Shown: one piece after another, positions 27,559-36,120 of the stretch
Layout: every line of letters starts with the position of its first letter
Numbering within the stretch: the first letter of the stretch is position 1
NCBI GenBank assembly: GCA_023663705.1
Contig: JAMPGY010000005.1
Coordinates: 64,001-128,000, forward strand
Direction of reading: 5' to 3'
DNA from: Clostridium sp.
GTDB lineage: Bacteria; Bacteroidota; Bacteroidia; Bacteroidales; Bacteroidaceae
Length of the DNA: 64,000 bases
Notes under the pieces: generated by a model
Database searches by the model: none
Seen by the model: the letters and a program-made list of their open reading frames with translations, nothing else
Told to the model about the DNA's origin: nothing
Program-made: the position numbers and the translations under genes

Positions 27559-28686
27559 GTGAACGAACAAGAAACTCTCTGCTGCATGGCACTCAGTCGT
27601 GTACTTCACCTCAACTCACTCCACCAGCAGACACTGATACGCGCGGCAGGATCGGCCACCGAACTTTACCAGCAGCGCCACAACCTGAATGAGTTGGTGC
27701 CACAGGCTTCCACCCGACTGATGGAGGCGCTACAGGAGATGGACACACAAATGGAACGAGCCAAAGAGGAACTGGACTTTGCCCAAAAGAACCAGATACG
27801 CTGCCTCACTTATGCCGACGAGGACTATCCCCAGCGCCTGCACGAGTGTCCCGATGCACCCATACTGCTCTACTACCGGGGCACACGCGACCTGAACGCA
27901 CAGCGCATCGTGAGCATTGTGGGCACACGTCACTGCACGGAATACGGCAAGGACATCTGCCGCCATTTGGCCGAGGACCTGAGCCGGATGTGTCCGGACG
28001 TGCTGGTGGTGAGCGGACTGGCCTACGGAGTGGACATAGAGGCACACCGCCATGCACTGGCACAGGGACTGGACACTGTGGGCGTGCTGGCTCACGGACT
28101 GGATCAGATTTACCCGCGCATCCACCGCAGCACTGCTGTGGAGATGACCCGCCACGGCGGTCTGCTCACGGAGTTTATGACCCGTACCAATGCCGACAAA
28201 GTGAACTTCGTGCGCCGAAACCGTATTGTGGCCGGTATGGCGGATGCCACCATTGTGGTGGAATCTGCCGCCAAAGGAGGCGCCCTCATCACAGCCGAGC
28301 TGGCCGAGGATTATCACCGGGACGTGTTTGCCTTCCCCGGACGCATCACCGACCCCTATTCGCAGGGGTGCATCAATCTGATACGCACAAACCGGGCCAT
28401 GGTGGTGACGGGAGCAGAGGACATCGTGAATGCAATGGAATGGATTTCCCAGCAGGCAATGGATAAGGCGCGTCGGCAACCTATACAGCGCGACCTGTTT
28501 CCCGATCTCACCGACGAAGAGGCCACCGTGATAAACAGCCTGACCGGCTGCGACGACAAAACCGCCAATGCCTTGGCCATCGAGACCAACATGCCCATCC
28601 ACAAAATCAGCGCACTCCTGTTCACGCTGGAGATGAAAGGAGTGGTGAAGATGCTCAACGGAGGTCGATACAAACTGTTGAGGTGA
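27559..28686 (+). CDS. dprA: DNA-processing protein DprA
   Basis: 375 residues from a GTG start; an in-frame ATG nine codons later is an alternative. Layout: N-terminal helical (SAM-like) domain, a central Rossmann-like DprA domain (about 75-285) with VGTRHCTEYG, VSGLAYGVDIEAHRHAL and RRNRIVAGMADATIVVES, then a C-terminal winged-helix domain (about 305-375). DprA loads RecA onto incoming single-stranded DNA during natural transformation and is widespread in Bacteroidota. It ends the DUF2851 operon; a 21-bp perfect hairpin follows 47 bases after the stop. Confidence 0.94.
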   Translation: MNEQETLCCMALSRVLHLNSLHQQTLIRAAGSATELYQQRHNLNELVPQASTRLMEALQEMDTQMERAKEELDFAQKNQIRCLTYADEDYPQRLHECPDAPILLYYRGTRDLNAQRIVSIVGTRHCTEYGKDICRHLAEDLSRMCPDVLVVSGLAYGVDIEAHRHALAQGLDTVGVLAHGLDQIYPRIHRSTAVEMTRHGGLLTEFMTRTNADKVNFVRRNRIVAGMADATIVVESAAKGGALITAELAEDYHRDVFAFPGRITDPYSQGCINLIRTNRAMVVTGAEDIVNAMEWISQQAMDKARRQPIQRDLFPDLTDEEATVINSLTGCDDKTANALAIETNMPIHKISALLFTLEMKGVVKMLNGGRYKLLR

Positions 28687-28733
28687 AGAAAAGAACGCAA
28701 CATGAAAAAGCGCACTGCACAGGCCAATTATGC

Positions 28734-28786
28734 ATAAACCGAAAGATGGAACGCCCAAGTCTTAAGCGTTCCATCTTTCGGTTTAT
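28734..28786 (+). terminator. Terminator after dprA
   Basis: A perfect 21-bp inverted repeat (arms 28734-28754 and 28766-28786) with an 11-base loop. It is among the longest perfect stems in the window and may also stop minus-strand transcription from the peptide gene. Confidence 0.8.
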
Positions 28787-28894
28787 AGAGAAAAGGGGCG
28801 GTAAAAACAGGGAGAACGAGCCTCACGGTCCATCATACCCCTACTATTATGAGGATTGTTTCTTTTTACGCGCCACCTTTGTACCGGATCACTC

Positions 28895-29071
28895 TTAGTC
28901 ATCCCATAGGCTGGAACTCCAGCCTATGCTTCCGTCTCCGTCCGTATCGTTACTCAGAATCTGAGATTCATCATCTACAGTTCCGTTTGTAATACTCATG
29001 TCCAAAAACATATCCTCCACTTCCAAGTCTATCACTGTCAAGGCTGGAGTTGTATATCTACTTTTCTTCAT
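28895..29071 (-). CDS. Short acidic peptide of the Bacteroidales MKK...P...V...D type
   Basis: 58 residues read directly from the minus strand: it starts MKKSRYTTPALTVIDLEVED and ends IGWSSSLWDD. The stop is TAA at 28897-28895. The pattern (basic MKK start, aromatic, Pro, beta-strand VIDLE, then a Ser/Asn/Asp-rich tail ending in W and acidic residues) resembles small uncharacterised peptides I recall as common in Prevotella and Bacteroides genomes. It has no signal peptide and no recognised domain. It lies 21 bases downstream of the secreted lectin-like protein, so it is probably on the same mRNA. The last codons overlap a 10-bp hairpin (28905-28928). Function unknown; a peptide secreted with or by its neighbour is possible. 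Confidence 0.6.
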   Translation of the reverse strand: MKKSRYTTPALTVIDLEVEDMFLDMSITNGTVDDESQILSNDTDGDGSIGWSSSLWDD

Positions 29072-29092
29072 TGTTTTTCCTTTTTTTAGTCA

Positions 29093-32000
29093 TTACTTGA
29101 TAAATACCTTCTCGCCACGGCTGGTCACATAAATGCCCCGGGTGGGGAAATATACGCGACGACCGCTCAAATCGTAGTATTCCACAGCCTTGTCCGATGT
29201 GGCAGCGGCAACGCCCTCAATGCCGGTGACGAACTCATCGAATCGGATGCTGAATGCCGAAGCCGTAGTGGCGTTCTCCGGTTGCAGATAAGCCTTGAAT
29301 CCGGGCACCACACCGGTGTTGTTCACACCGAAAGCCACACGGCCCTCCAACATGGCCAACACATACGATGTGCCGTTATCAATGTTGATTTTTGCCGTGG
29401 TGCCTTTCAATTGGGTGTTCACGCCATCCGGCAATGCAGGATTCTCTGCTGCTATGGGGAAATAATAGGTATCCTTTTCCGCCGACAATAATACCGGCAA
29501 ATCGGCCGGAATCGTGCCGGTCAACTCTTCCATCACGAGCACGTTATTCTCCGCCGTTACACTCTTGGCATAATAAACTTTCACTCCGTCCGGTATGGTC
29601 AGGGCAACCGGTGCACAGAACGAAGCCCACTTGGCTGCGCTGACTGCTACAGGAAGAGATGTCAGACGTTCCACTGTCCACACAACACCATCATTCGCTC
29701 CATGTGTCTCGCTTTCAGTTGCAGCATTCTCTCCGGCTGCGAGATACTTCTGCCCATCGCTCAGGAAGGTGTAACCGTCGCCATCATTTCCGGCCTTCTT
29801 CACCGTCCAGATGTCAGCCTGTCCGACATCTCCGATCCGGCATACATTGTAAGCATACAGACCGCTCTTATAACTCAGCAGCCTTCTTTCGTTACCGAAA
29901 TAAAATACCGTAGACAAATCATCTGTTCCGTCTGCCACCAACTCCATGTTGCTGCCGCTTGCAGAAGTTGTCAGACTGCGTCCCTGAGCATCCGTGATGT
30001 GATAGAACGTCTTGGTGGGAATGGCTGAATAGATTTCAAATACATGGCAAGAACTACCGCCATCGGCACTCGTATATCCGCGCAGTGTTTTCTGTCCGTT
30101 AACAGTTCGCGTGTTGATGTAATTGGTATCACCCTGCCGTTTCCATGCGAATCCTCCCTTGTTTGGCTCTGCAGAACGGTACAGGAAGAACACATTATTA
30201 TCGTCTGTGGCAGACATTACAGAAGGACTGTCGCCGTTTGTTGCTTTGCGCAAGGTAACGGAACTTCCGGCTTCCTTATTGTAGATCTTAAATCCATTGA
30301 ACGGATCGCCCACGAAAGCCCATCTGCGGACATCGGAGAAATATCCGCCGTTGATGTCGGCTGTAGCATATTTGGGCGTAATGATATCCTCGTCTGTAGC
30401 CACATAAGTCCACAGATATGCGCTTGTTCCATTAAGCACATCCTGATGTTCTGTATCATAACTGTGTATATCCATAGCATACCAAGTGGCCGTTTCAAAG
30501 CTTTCAGAAGGCGTGAAAGGCAACTCATAGGTGCATGGAATGTTCACTGTGTTATTTTCTTGGTCAACATCCGGAGTTCCCAACGTTACGAAATCAACCG
30601 GAGCAACAAGGTTTCCTTCCGGATCATAGTCGGCTGTTACCGTCTTCACCACCACACCGTCTACCGTATAGTTGACTGTGGCATCCCACATAACATTAGA
30701 ATCTGCAATATCAAACTCAACCTGAGTAAACGTGAATGTACCGCCTGCATCGGCTGCAGAACTCTTATCAGTCCATACGCCTAAAACGTCATTTATATCA
30801 TTAAGATGTGTATCAGTGGTTCCCAGCAGTTTGAACTGATATCCACTATTTGTATTCTGACGAAGCCCGAAAGTGGCACCCTCAGCTGTGAATACACAAT
30901 GTTCTTTATTAGTATTGGTGACATAGAGTTTCTTGTTGGCGCCGGCACCACCATTGTAGATCTTAAAACCGTCAAACACATTGCCCGTGAAAGCAAAAAC
31001 ATTACGGGGACTTACACCATCGGGCTGAGCCGTCAGATTATCCACCTTTCCTGTTGTAGAATTATAACTCGGATATTTAGTGCTACGGATGGTCAGTGTA
31101 TGCCAATTGACATTGGAATCGTATGCCCCGTCAATTGTACTCACCGCGAAAGGAAGGGTCTCCACTATTGTTGCATCAAAGGTGCCGCTGGCAGTCACCA
31201 CACCTGTGGGAACCGTAAAGAACTGCGGACCGGAAGCAGCATCTTGTACTGTGGGATAAGGATCGCCCTCCATAACTTGATAAGGGCCACTTTCTCCCAG
31301 TTTGTTGCCATTGGCATCCTTCACGTTGTATGTGATGGTGTATACCGGCAAGTCAAGGTTGACCGGATAGATTTCCCATTTGTTATTGTCTCCGTTTGCA
31401 TCATGCCACGTTACCATCTTATAATTTGCATTTTCTTCTGCCAGTTCTCCCAATCCGTCTACATCTATATAGTTACCGTTTGACGAGAGCTTAAAATTCC
31501 ATATCCCGGCTTCTGCATTGGACTTTGCCACCAGCGAGAACGTTGATGCCTCAGACTCTGTTGTCGTCAAACCTGCTTCCTTAAAGTATCTTCCGTCACT
31601 TGTCTTCATTTTAAAACTGTTGGCGTCACCTTCTATCCGAAACAAATACATCTCGCCCATAGTCGACAAAACCAAATCATTCGCATTGTTCAAAAATACA
31701 TAAGAAGGATTGGTCTGTCCGGCAAAAGCCCAACCCGAACGTGAGCCTACTGCCTTAACAAGATACGTTTGTCCTTCCACAAGGCGACTGGTTTCTTTTA
31801 TTTTCGAACCACAATTGTACACCACTATCTCATAAAGATTGCAAACAGACCAGTTGCCTGGTCCATTTACAAATCTAATGCCACTACCCGTGTTATTTAC
31901 ATTAAGGTAAGTTTCACCCCCGCTTGTCGTAGCTGTTGTCAAGCGAATGGTTGTGGGATCAGAAGCATCTACCCCTGATGCCAAACCTGTAGGCACGTTA

Positions 32001-32359
32001 GAAGGTGCAGCAGCAGTAAACCAAGCAGCAGCGTTTTTTGCACCCAAGGTGGCATTCACAGCAGCACTACCGTTCCCCGTTGGCTGCTGGATATATCCGT
32101 TTTCTCCATCCTTCACCTTCCGCAAAGCAAACGCTGTTTCTTCGTCATTATAGACAATCTCAAAAGCAAACTCTTGCGAATAGGTGGCATTGGAGGCAGC
32201 ACCCACCTGCACCCAATTGGTATTGTTGTCTGCAATACCCTTGATGGCAATATATTTGCCATTGGTTAATTGGCTCGGTATTAGCTTACCGGCCTGCGCC
32301 CACGCACTGCCCCATCCTATCAGCAAGAGCATTACGGCAAGAAATGTAAATTTTCTCAT
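29093..32359 (-). CDS. Large secreted protein with repeated lectin-like (beta-trefoil) modules
   Basis: 1088 residues with a clear signal peptide (about 1-21, ending AWAQ). Several modules share the pattern of an aromatic opening, NGKY(I/L), then a W.(I/V) strand and a DGRYF or NYI(D/N) strand, reminiscent of ricin-type beta-trefoils and of the C-terminal repeats in the GH84 protein of this window. Two further regions start with (T)YNVKDANG- or NYTVDGVVV-type strands, like short Ig or MucBP-like linkers. No glycosidase or peptidase motif was found. The C-terminus ends in the tail YYDLSGRRV, then RGIYVTSRGEK. Probable role: glycan binding at the cell surface. A -7 box at 32504-32511 implies a 5' leader of about 140 bases. 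Confidence 0.8.
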   Translation of the reverse strand: MRKFTFLAVMLLLIGWGSAWAQAGKLIPSQLTNGKYIAIKGIADNNTNWVQVGAASNATYSQEFAFEIVYNDEETAFALRKVKDGENGYIQQPTGNGSAAVNATLGAKNAAAWFTAAAPSNVPTGLASGVDASDPTTIRLTTATTSGGETYLNVNNTGSGIRFVNGPGNWSVCNLYEIVVYNCGSKIKETSRLVEGQTYLVKAVGSRSGWAFAGQTNPSYVFLNNANDLVLSTMGEMYLFRIEGDANSFKMKTSDGRYFKEAGLTTTESEASTFSLVAKSNAEAGIWNFKLSSNGNYIDVDGLGELAEENANYKMVTWHDANGDNNKWEIYPVNLDLPVYTITYNVKDANGNKLGESGPYQVMEGDPYPTVQDAASGPQFFTVPTGVVTASGTFDATIVETLPFAVSTIDGAYDSNVNWHTLTIRSTKYPSYNSTTGKVDNLTAQPDGVSPRNVFAFTGNVFDGFKIYNGGAGANKKLYVTNTNKEHCVFTAEGATFGLRQNTNSGYQFKLLGTTDTHLNDINDVLGVWTDKSSAADAGGTFTFTQVEFDIADSNVMWDATVNYTVDGVVVKTVTADYDPEGNLVAPVDFVTLGTPDVDQENNTVNIPCTYELPFTPSESFETATWYAMDIHSYDTEHQDVLNGTSAYLWTYVATDEDIITPKYATADINGGYFSDVRRWAFVGDPFNGFKIYNKEAGSSVTLRKATNGDSPSVMSATDDNNVFFLYRSAEPNKGGFAWKRQGDTNYINTRTVNGQKTLRGYTSADGGSSCHVFEIYSAIPTKTFYHITDAQGRSLTTSASGSNMELVADGTDDLSTVFYFGNERRLLSYKSGLYAYNVCRIGDVGQADIWTVKKAGNDGDGYTFLSDGQKYLAAGENAATESETHGANDGVVWTVERLTSLPVAVSAAKWASFCAPVALTIPDGVKVYYAKSVTAENNVLVMEELTGTIPADLPVLLSAEKDTYYFPIAAENPALPDGVNTQLKGTTAKINIDNGTSYVLAMLEGRVAFGVNNTGVVPGFKAYLQPENATTASAFSIRFDEFVTGIEGVAAATSDKAVEYYDLSGRRVYFPTRGIYVTSRGEKVFIK

Positions 32360-32886
32360 AAATGATAAGTTTTGATATAAATTATATTTGGTTTTTCCTT
32401 ACGTTCAGCCAACCGCATTCAACGGTCTTACAGGCACAAATTACGACTCTACCCATAGTAAACAATACACAGACGATCCTCTTCTTTGCCTATAATTACA
32501 CGGCAAAAGTAATAACAAAAGCTAAAATTACCCCCCGAAAGCTAAATGATGTTAAATAATGGTTTTTTACCCTCATTTTGGTGAAAAAGAGAATATAACT
32601 CTATGTTCACCCGAAGAAACAGAACTAAAAGACTGCTTTTTCATCAGTACCTATTGCATAAGGAAACGGATGAAACCCAACCAAGATATGAGAAAGAAAA
32701 AACGACATCATCAGGACAGAGAAGAGACCAATCGCCCTCTCCATCCTTACTGGAAAGGAATCAACGAAGGAAAGGTTCAATCGTCCAAACCCATTGAAAT
32801 CTAAAGAGAAATGATGTACATAAGGTTCTGATAAGATTCAAAAACAGTTCATCCCATGTCTCTCATCGGATACCTTTATGTATGTA
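32360..32886. other. 527-base gap: leader of the lectin-like gene, otherwise nothing recognised
   Basis: AT-rich. It contains the minus-strand promoter box at 32504-32511. A plus-strand open frame in 32559-32804 has a low-complexity, basic composition, no promoter and no recognisable family, and is not called. No tRNA or hairpin of note was found. Confidence 0.5.
32504..32511 (-). promoter_or_regulatory. -7 promoter element for the lectin-like protein gene
   Basis: On the minus strand this reads TACTTTTG, matching TAnnTTTG. It lies about 145 bases before the start codon. Confidence 0.4.
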
Positions 32887-33432
32887 TTATACCTCCAGGG
32901 GCGTAAGTTCTCCGGTGGTGGAATCCATGATATAACCTTTCACCACCACGTCAGCCGGCACAAGGGGATGATTGCGCACCAGGTCTACCGTCTCGAGCAC
33001 GGCGGCCTCGGTGTCGTCGAAGCCATGGAGCCAACTGTCCAGGTCGATGCCGCAATGCTTCATCAGCTTGATATTCTGCTCGGAGATGCCGCGCTGCTTC
33101 ATGTGGTGCTGCATCTCAGCGCTGTCCATGCCCTGCACGCCACATCCCGTGTGACCCACAATCATCACTTCCTGCACGCCCAACTCGTAGATGGCCACGA
33201 GCAGGCTGCGCACGGCGCTGTCGAAGGGATTGGTGATGACGCCTCCGGCGTTCTTGATAATCTTCACATCGCCGTTTTTGAAACCTAAAGCAGCAGGCAG
33301 GAGCTCCACCAGACGGGTGTCCATACACGTCACCACGGCAATCCTCTTGTCGGGATACTTGCTGGTGATGTAGTCCTCATAACGCTTCTCGGCCACAAAG
33401 CGGCGGTTGTATTCAAGAATCTGGTCTATCAT
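32887..33432 (-). CDS. Beta-class carbonic anhydrase
   Basis: 181 residues. The zinc ligands are visible: Cys and the catalytic Asp/Arg dyad in VVTCMDTRLVELLP, and His and Cys in IVGHTGCGVQGM. It interconverts CO2 and bicarbonate in the cytoplasm, feeding carboxylation reactions; Bacteroidota need CO2/HCO3- for the succinate pathway that uses the fumarate reductase encoded nearby. The short length and motif spacing fit the small 'type II/III' beta-CAs. It is monocistronic with a -7 box 45 bases upstream of the ATG. The downstream neighbour is the lectin-like gene's leader, not an operon partner. Confidence 0.93.
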   Translation of the reverse strand: MIDQILEYNRRFVAEKRYEDYITSKYPDKRIAVVTCMDTRLVELLPAALGFKNGDVKIIKNAGGVITNPFDSAVRSLLVAIYELGVQEVMIVGHTGCGVQGMDSAEMQHHMKQRGISEQNIKLMKHCGIDLDSWLHGFDDTEAAVLETVDLVRNHPLVPADVVVKGYIMDSTTGELTPLEV

Positions 33433-33476
33433 AATGGTTCTTTCTTTAGATTGGTGTATCGTTGATATCCGACGGT

Positions 33477-33484
33477 CAAAGTTA
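33477..33484 (-). promoter_or_regulatory. -7 promoter element for the carbonic anhydrase gene
   Basis: On the minus strand this reads TAACTTTG (TAnnTTTG). A TTTG (CAAA on the plus strand, 33501-33504) lies 16 bases upstream, somewhat closer than usual. Confidence 0.5.
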
Positions 33485-33546
33485 CTACTTTTTCGCGAAA
33501 CAAAGCAATGGAATTACATCGGGAATATCTGGCCTCGGCTTTCCAT

Positions 33547-33580
33547 TTCTTTCCAATGTTTGCAGAATTGGAAAGAATTG
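33547..33580 (+). repeat. 34-bp palindromic direct repeat, copy 1 (upstream of fic)
   Basis: It begins TTCTTTCCAAT and ends ATTGGAAAGAATTG. The first 31 bases are an 11-bp perfect inverted repeat (33547-33557 and 33567-33577) around a 9-base spacer. The identical 34 bases recur after the fic gene at 34932-34965. This copy overlaps the -33 TTTG (33559-33562) of the fic promoter, the position of a repressor operator. Confidence 0.85.
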
Positions 33581-33590
33581 ATTAGTTTTG
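33559..33590 (+). promoter_or_regulatory. Promoter of the fic gene (-33 TTTG, 20 bases, -7 TAGTTTTG)
   Basis: TTTG at 33559-33562 and TAGTTTTG at 33583-33590 have 20-base spacing, an ideal Bacteroidota promoter. The -33 box lies in the spacer of the palindrome. The ATG is 24 bases beyond the -7 box. Confidence 0.7.
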
Positions 33591-33614
33591 CAAACATTCA
33601 AAACAGTAAGCATC

Positions 33615-34919
33615 ATGATTGAAAAGGCTCCGAAAATAAGCGATTCAGAACTGCTACAGGCCATGATAATCAAGCCTGATGAGGAAACGGCACTTTGCGT
33701 GGACCAGATAAATGATGACTACGATTATTGGGACACCGCAAAATACAAACCGCGGCCAAAGAACTGCAGTGCCAAGAAATTATGGGCTTATGTGAAGGGT
33801 AGCAGGGTGAGCAAATACATTCGTGTGTGGGATAAGTATGGCATCTTGTTGCCCATCACCAACCGCATGCAACGGATGTGTCACGAGTTTGACATGAACT
33901 TCGGGGGCACATGGGGCACCAGCTCCATTTTACCCACCGAAAGCAAGGAACAGTTTTTGGTGAGTTCACTCATGGAAGAGGCCATCTATTCAAGCCAGAT
34001 GGAAGGCGCATCCACCACCCGCAAAGCGGCCAAGGAAATGCTAAAAAACAAGATGACTCCCAAAGACAAGTCTCAGCAGATGATTGCCAACAACTACCAG
34101 ACCATACAATTTATCACACAAAATAAAGAGAAGCCCCTATCAGCCGAACTGCTGCTGCAAGTGCACCGTCTGATGACAGAACGCACCTTGGAACGGCCCG
34201 AAGATGCCGGACGCTTCCGCACAAACGATGACGTTGTGGTGGAAAACGGCATCACACACGAAGTGGTTCACACGCCTCCGTCCAAAGATGACATTCCGCA
34301 GTTTGTGGACACGCTATGCCGCTTTTTCAACGACAGCAATCCCAGGGTTTTCATCCACCCTATCATCCGCGGCATCATCATTCATTTCATGATAGCCTAC
34401 ATCCATCCGTTTGCCGATGGAAACGGACGTACAGCACGAGCCATGTTTTACTGGTATATGCTGAAACAGGGCTATTGGCTCACGGAATACCTGTCCATAT
34501 CCCGCGTGATTGCACGCTCAAAAAAATCGTATGAGAAAGCCTTTCTATATACCGAGGCTGATGATATGGATTTGGGGTACTTCGTGTCATACAACCTCCG
34601 GGTACTTGCCCTGTCCTTCAAACAGCTGCAAACCTACATACAGAAAAAGCAGAACGAGAAACGGGCTGCCAGCCTGTTCCTGCAAATCGATGGAATAAAC
34701 GAAAGGCAAGCACAGATCATACGCCTGTATTACGACAACGCCAAGGAGGTATTGACCGTGAAAGATGTGCAAAACCGATTTCTAATCAGTCCCACCACTG
34801 CCAAAACTGACCTGATGGGACTGGTGGAACGTGGCATGCTTGACGAAATATCATTTAATAAAGTGAAGAAGGGCTACGTGAGAGGCGAACGGTTTGAGGA
34901 AGCCATAAAGAATTTATAA
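33615..34919 (+). CDS. Class II Fic-family AMP-transferase with C-terminal winged helix
   Basis: 434 residues from the ATG at 33615; an upstream TTG lies in the promoter. Residues about 1-90 are a poorly conserved N-terminal region. A Fic_N segment follows, carrying the auto-inhibitory helix SSQMEGA (Ser126, Glu130, Gly131; the [S/T]xxxE[G/N] motif, N-terminal as in class II). The Fic core has HPFADGNGRTAR with catalytic His264. The C-terminal 110 residues look like a winged helix-turn-helix (VKDVQNRFLISPTTAKTDLMG). Fic proteins attach AMP (or another nucleotide part) to Ser/Thr/Tyr side chains of target proteins. The DNA-binding-like tail and the palindrome over its promoter suggest autoregulation. 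The gene is flanked by 34-bp direct repeats. Confidence 0.92.
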   Translation: MIEKAPKISDSELLQAMIIKPDEETALCVDQINDDYDYWDTAKYKPRPKNCSAKKLWAYVKGSRVSKYIRVWDKYGILLPITNRMQRMCHEFDMNFGGTWGTSSILPTESKEQFLVSSLMEEAIYSSQMEGASTTRKAAKEMLKNKMTPKDKSQQMIANNYQTIQFITQNKEKPLSAELLLQVHRLMTERTLERPEDAGRFRTNDDVVVENGITHEVVHTPPSKDDIPQFVDTLCRFFNDSNPRVFIHPIIRGIIIHFMIAYIHPFADGNGRTARAMFYWYMLKQGYWLTEYLSISRVIARSKKSYEKAFLYTEADDMDLGYFVSYNLRVLALSFKQLQTYIQKKQNEKRAASLFLQIDGINERQAQIIRLYYDNAKEVLTVKDVQNRFLISPTTAKTDLMGLVERGMLDEISFNKVKKGYVRGERFEEAIKNL

Positions 34920-34931
34920 ACAAGTCTCCGA

Positions 34932-34965
34932 TTCTTTCCAATGTTTGCAGAATTGGAAAGAATTG
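34932..34965 (+). repeat. 34-bp palindromic direct repeat, copy 2 (downstream of fic)
   Basis: Identical over 34 bases to 33547-33580, including the 11-bp inverted repeat, and starting 13 bases after the fic stop codon. At this copy no -7 box is found at the spacing seen upstream, so it is not an obvious promoter. It could fold as a terminator-like hairpin in fic mRNA. Confidence 0.85.
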
Positions 34966-35262
34966 GAGACTCATTGCATCTCCCAAAGCCATTCATCTCC
35001 CTTTGGAGCAAATTGCGCCACAAGAACCGAAGCACAAACAGACACCCAAGTAGTCAATTCTCCAGACATACAACCACACAAAACAGCAATACAAGAACAA
35101 AAAGAAAGCGTTTTACCTATCATCAAACAAACAAGGTAACACCATAAGGCGTGAGATTCGCCCGGAAAGCTACTTCCGATTCCCTGCCCGTAAATAATAG
35201 AAGGAAAACACGCTACTCCATGCCCCCACGTCGATGGATTCCGCACGAGAGAGGAGGCAAAC
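34966..35262. other. Gap between fic repeat and frdB terminator; no gene recognised
   Basis: About 300 bases, AC-rich on the plus strand (many CAAACA/ACCAC strings). Open frames that start inside the repeat (MFAELERI...) have no recognisable family. It may be a remnant left by whatever event placed the second repeat copy. Confidence 0.4.
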
Positions 35263-35293
35263 AAAAAGCGCGGGCATGAGGCTCGCGCTTTTT
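35263..35293 (-). terminator. Intrinsic terminator of the frdCAB operon
   Basis: A 13-bp stem with one G-U pair (arms 35263-35275 and 35281-35293) and a 5-base loop. On the minus strand it ends in a run of T that is part of the stem. It lies 35 bases after the frdB stop. Confidence 0.8.
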
Positions 35294-35327
35294 ATCTGTA
35301 TTTCCCCGTTGGGGGAAGACGTTTCGA

Positions 35328-36086
35328 TTAGTCGGCCAACTTAGCCTTGATGAACTCACGATTGAGACGGGCGATGTTGGAGATGCTCTCGCACTTGGGA
35401 CATACAGCCTCGCAGGCACGTGTGTTGGTGCAGTTGCCGAAGCCCAGTTCGTCCATCTTGGCAATCATCGCCTTGGCGCGACGTGCGGCCTCGGGACGTC
35501 CCTGGGGCAACAGAGCCAGCTGGCTCACCTTAGACGAAACGAAGAGCATGGCCGAACCGTTCTTACAAGCGGCCACGCAGGCACCGCAACCGATGCAGCT
35601 GGCGCAGTCCATAGCCTCGTCGGCATTCTGCTTGGGGATGAGGATGGCATTGGCATCCTGGGGCTGTCCGGTGCGTACTGTGACATATCCGCCGGCCTGC
35701 ATAATCTTGTCGAACGCCGTACGGTCCACCATACAGTCCTTGATGACGGGGAAACCGGCAGAGCGCCACGGCTCCACAGTGATTACATCGCCGTCCTTGA
35801 AGCGGCGCATGTAGAGCTGGCAGGTGGTGGCACCGCTGGCCGTCTTGCCGTGGGGCGTACCGTTGATGTAGAGCGAGCACATACCGCAGATACCCTCGCG
35901 GCAGTCATGGTCGAATACAAACGGCTCCTTGCCTTCGTTCACCAGTTCCTCGTTGAGGATGTCCAGCATCTCGAGGAATGAAGTGTCGCCGGGAATGTCT
36001 TTCATCTCACGCTCGTCAAAGTGACCCTTATCCTTCGGTCCGTTCTGACGCCAATATCTTAACTTAAATGATATATTCTTATCCAT
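35328..36086 (-). CDS. frdB: Fumarate reductase / succinate dehydrogenase iron-sulfur subunit
   Basis: 252 residues. The [2Fe-2S] cysteines are in CREGICGMC, with the fourth cysteine at TTC about 20 residues on. The [4Fe-4S] and [3Fe-4S] ligands lie in [17 protein letters not shown] and [11 protein letters not shown]. It carries electrons between the flavoprotein and the heme-bearing membrane subunit at the cytoplasmic face of the inner membrane. In Bacteroidota this complex reduces fumarate to succinate as the terminal step of anaerobic respiration. It is the third gene of the C-A-B operon, 34 bases after frdA, and is followed by a strong terminator. Confidence 0.95.
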   Translation of the reverse strand: MDKNISFKLRYWRQNGPKDKGHFDEREMKDIPGDTSFLEMLDILNEELVNEGKEPFVFDHDCREGICGMCSLYINGTPHGKTASGATTCQLYMRRFKDGDVITVEPWRSAGFPVIKDCMVDRTAFDKIMQAGGYVTVRTGQPQDANAILIPKQNADEAMDCASCIGCGACVAACKNGSAMLFVSSKVSQLALLPQGRPEAARRAKAMIAKMDELGFGNCTNTRACEAVCPKCESISNIARLNREFIKAKLAD

Positions 36087-36120
36087 CGTTTTTCTGTTTT
36101 ATCGTTGAACAAACCGTTGA

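Noticed and set aside
32559-32804. Possible basic 44- to 81-residue protein
   Set aside because: Low-complexity Lys/Arg/His/Glu composition, no promoter and no family; left uncalled.
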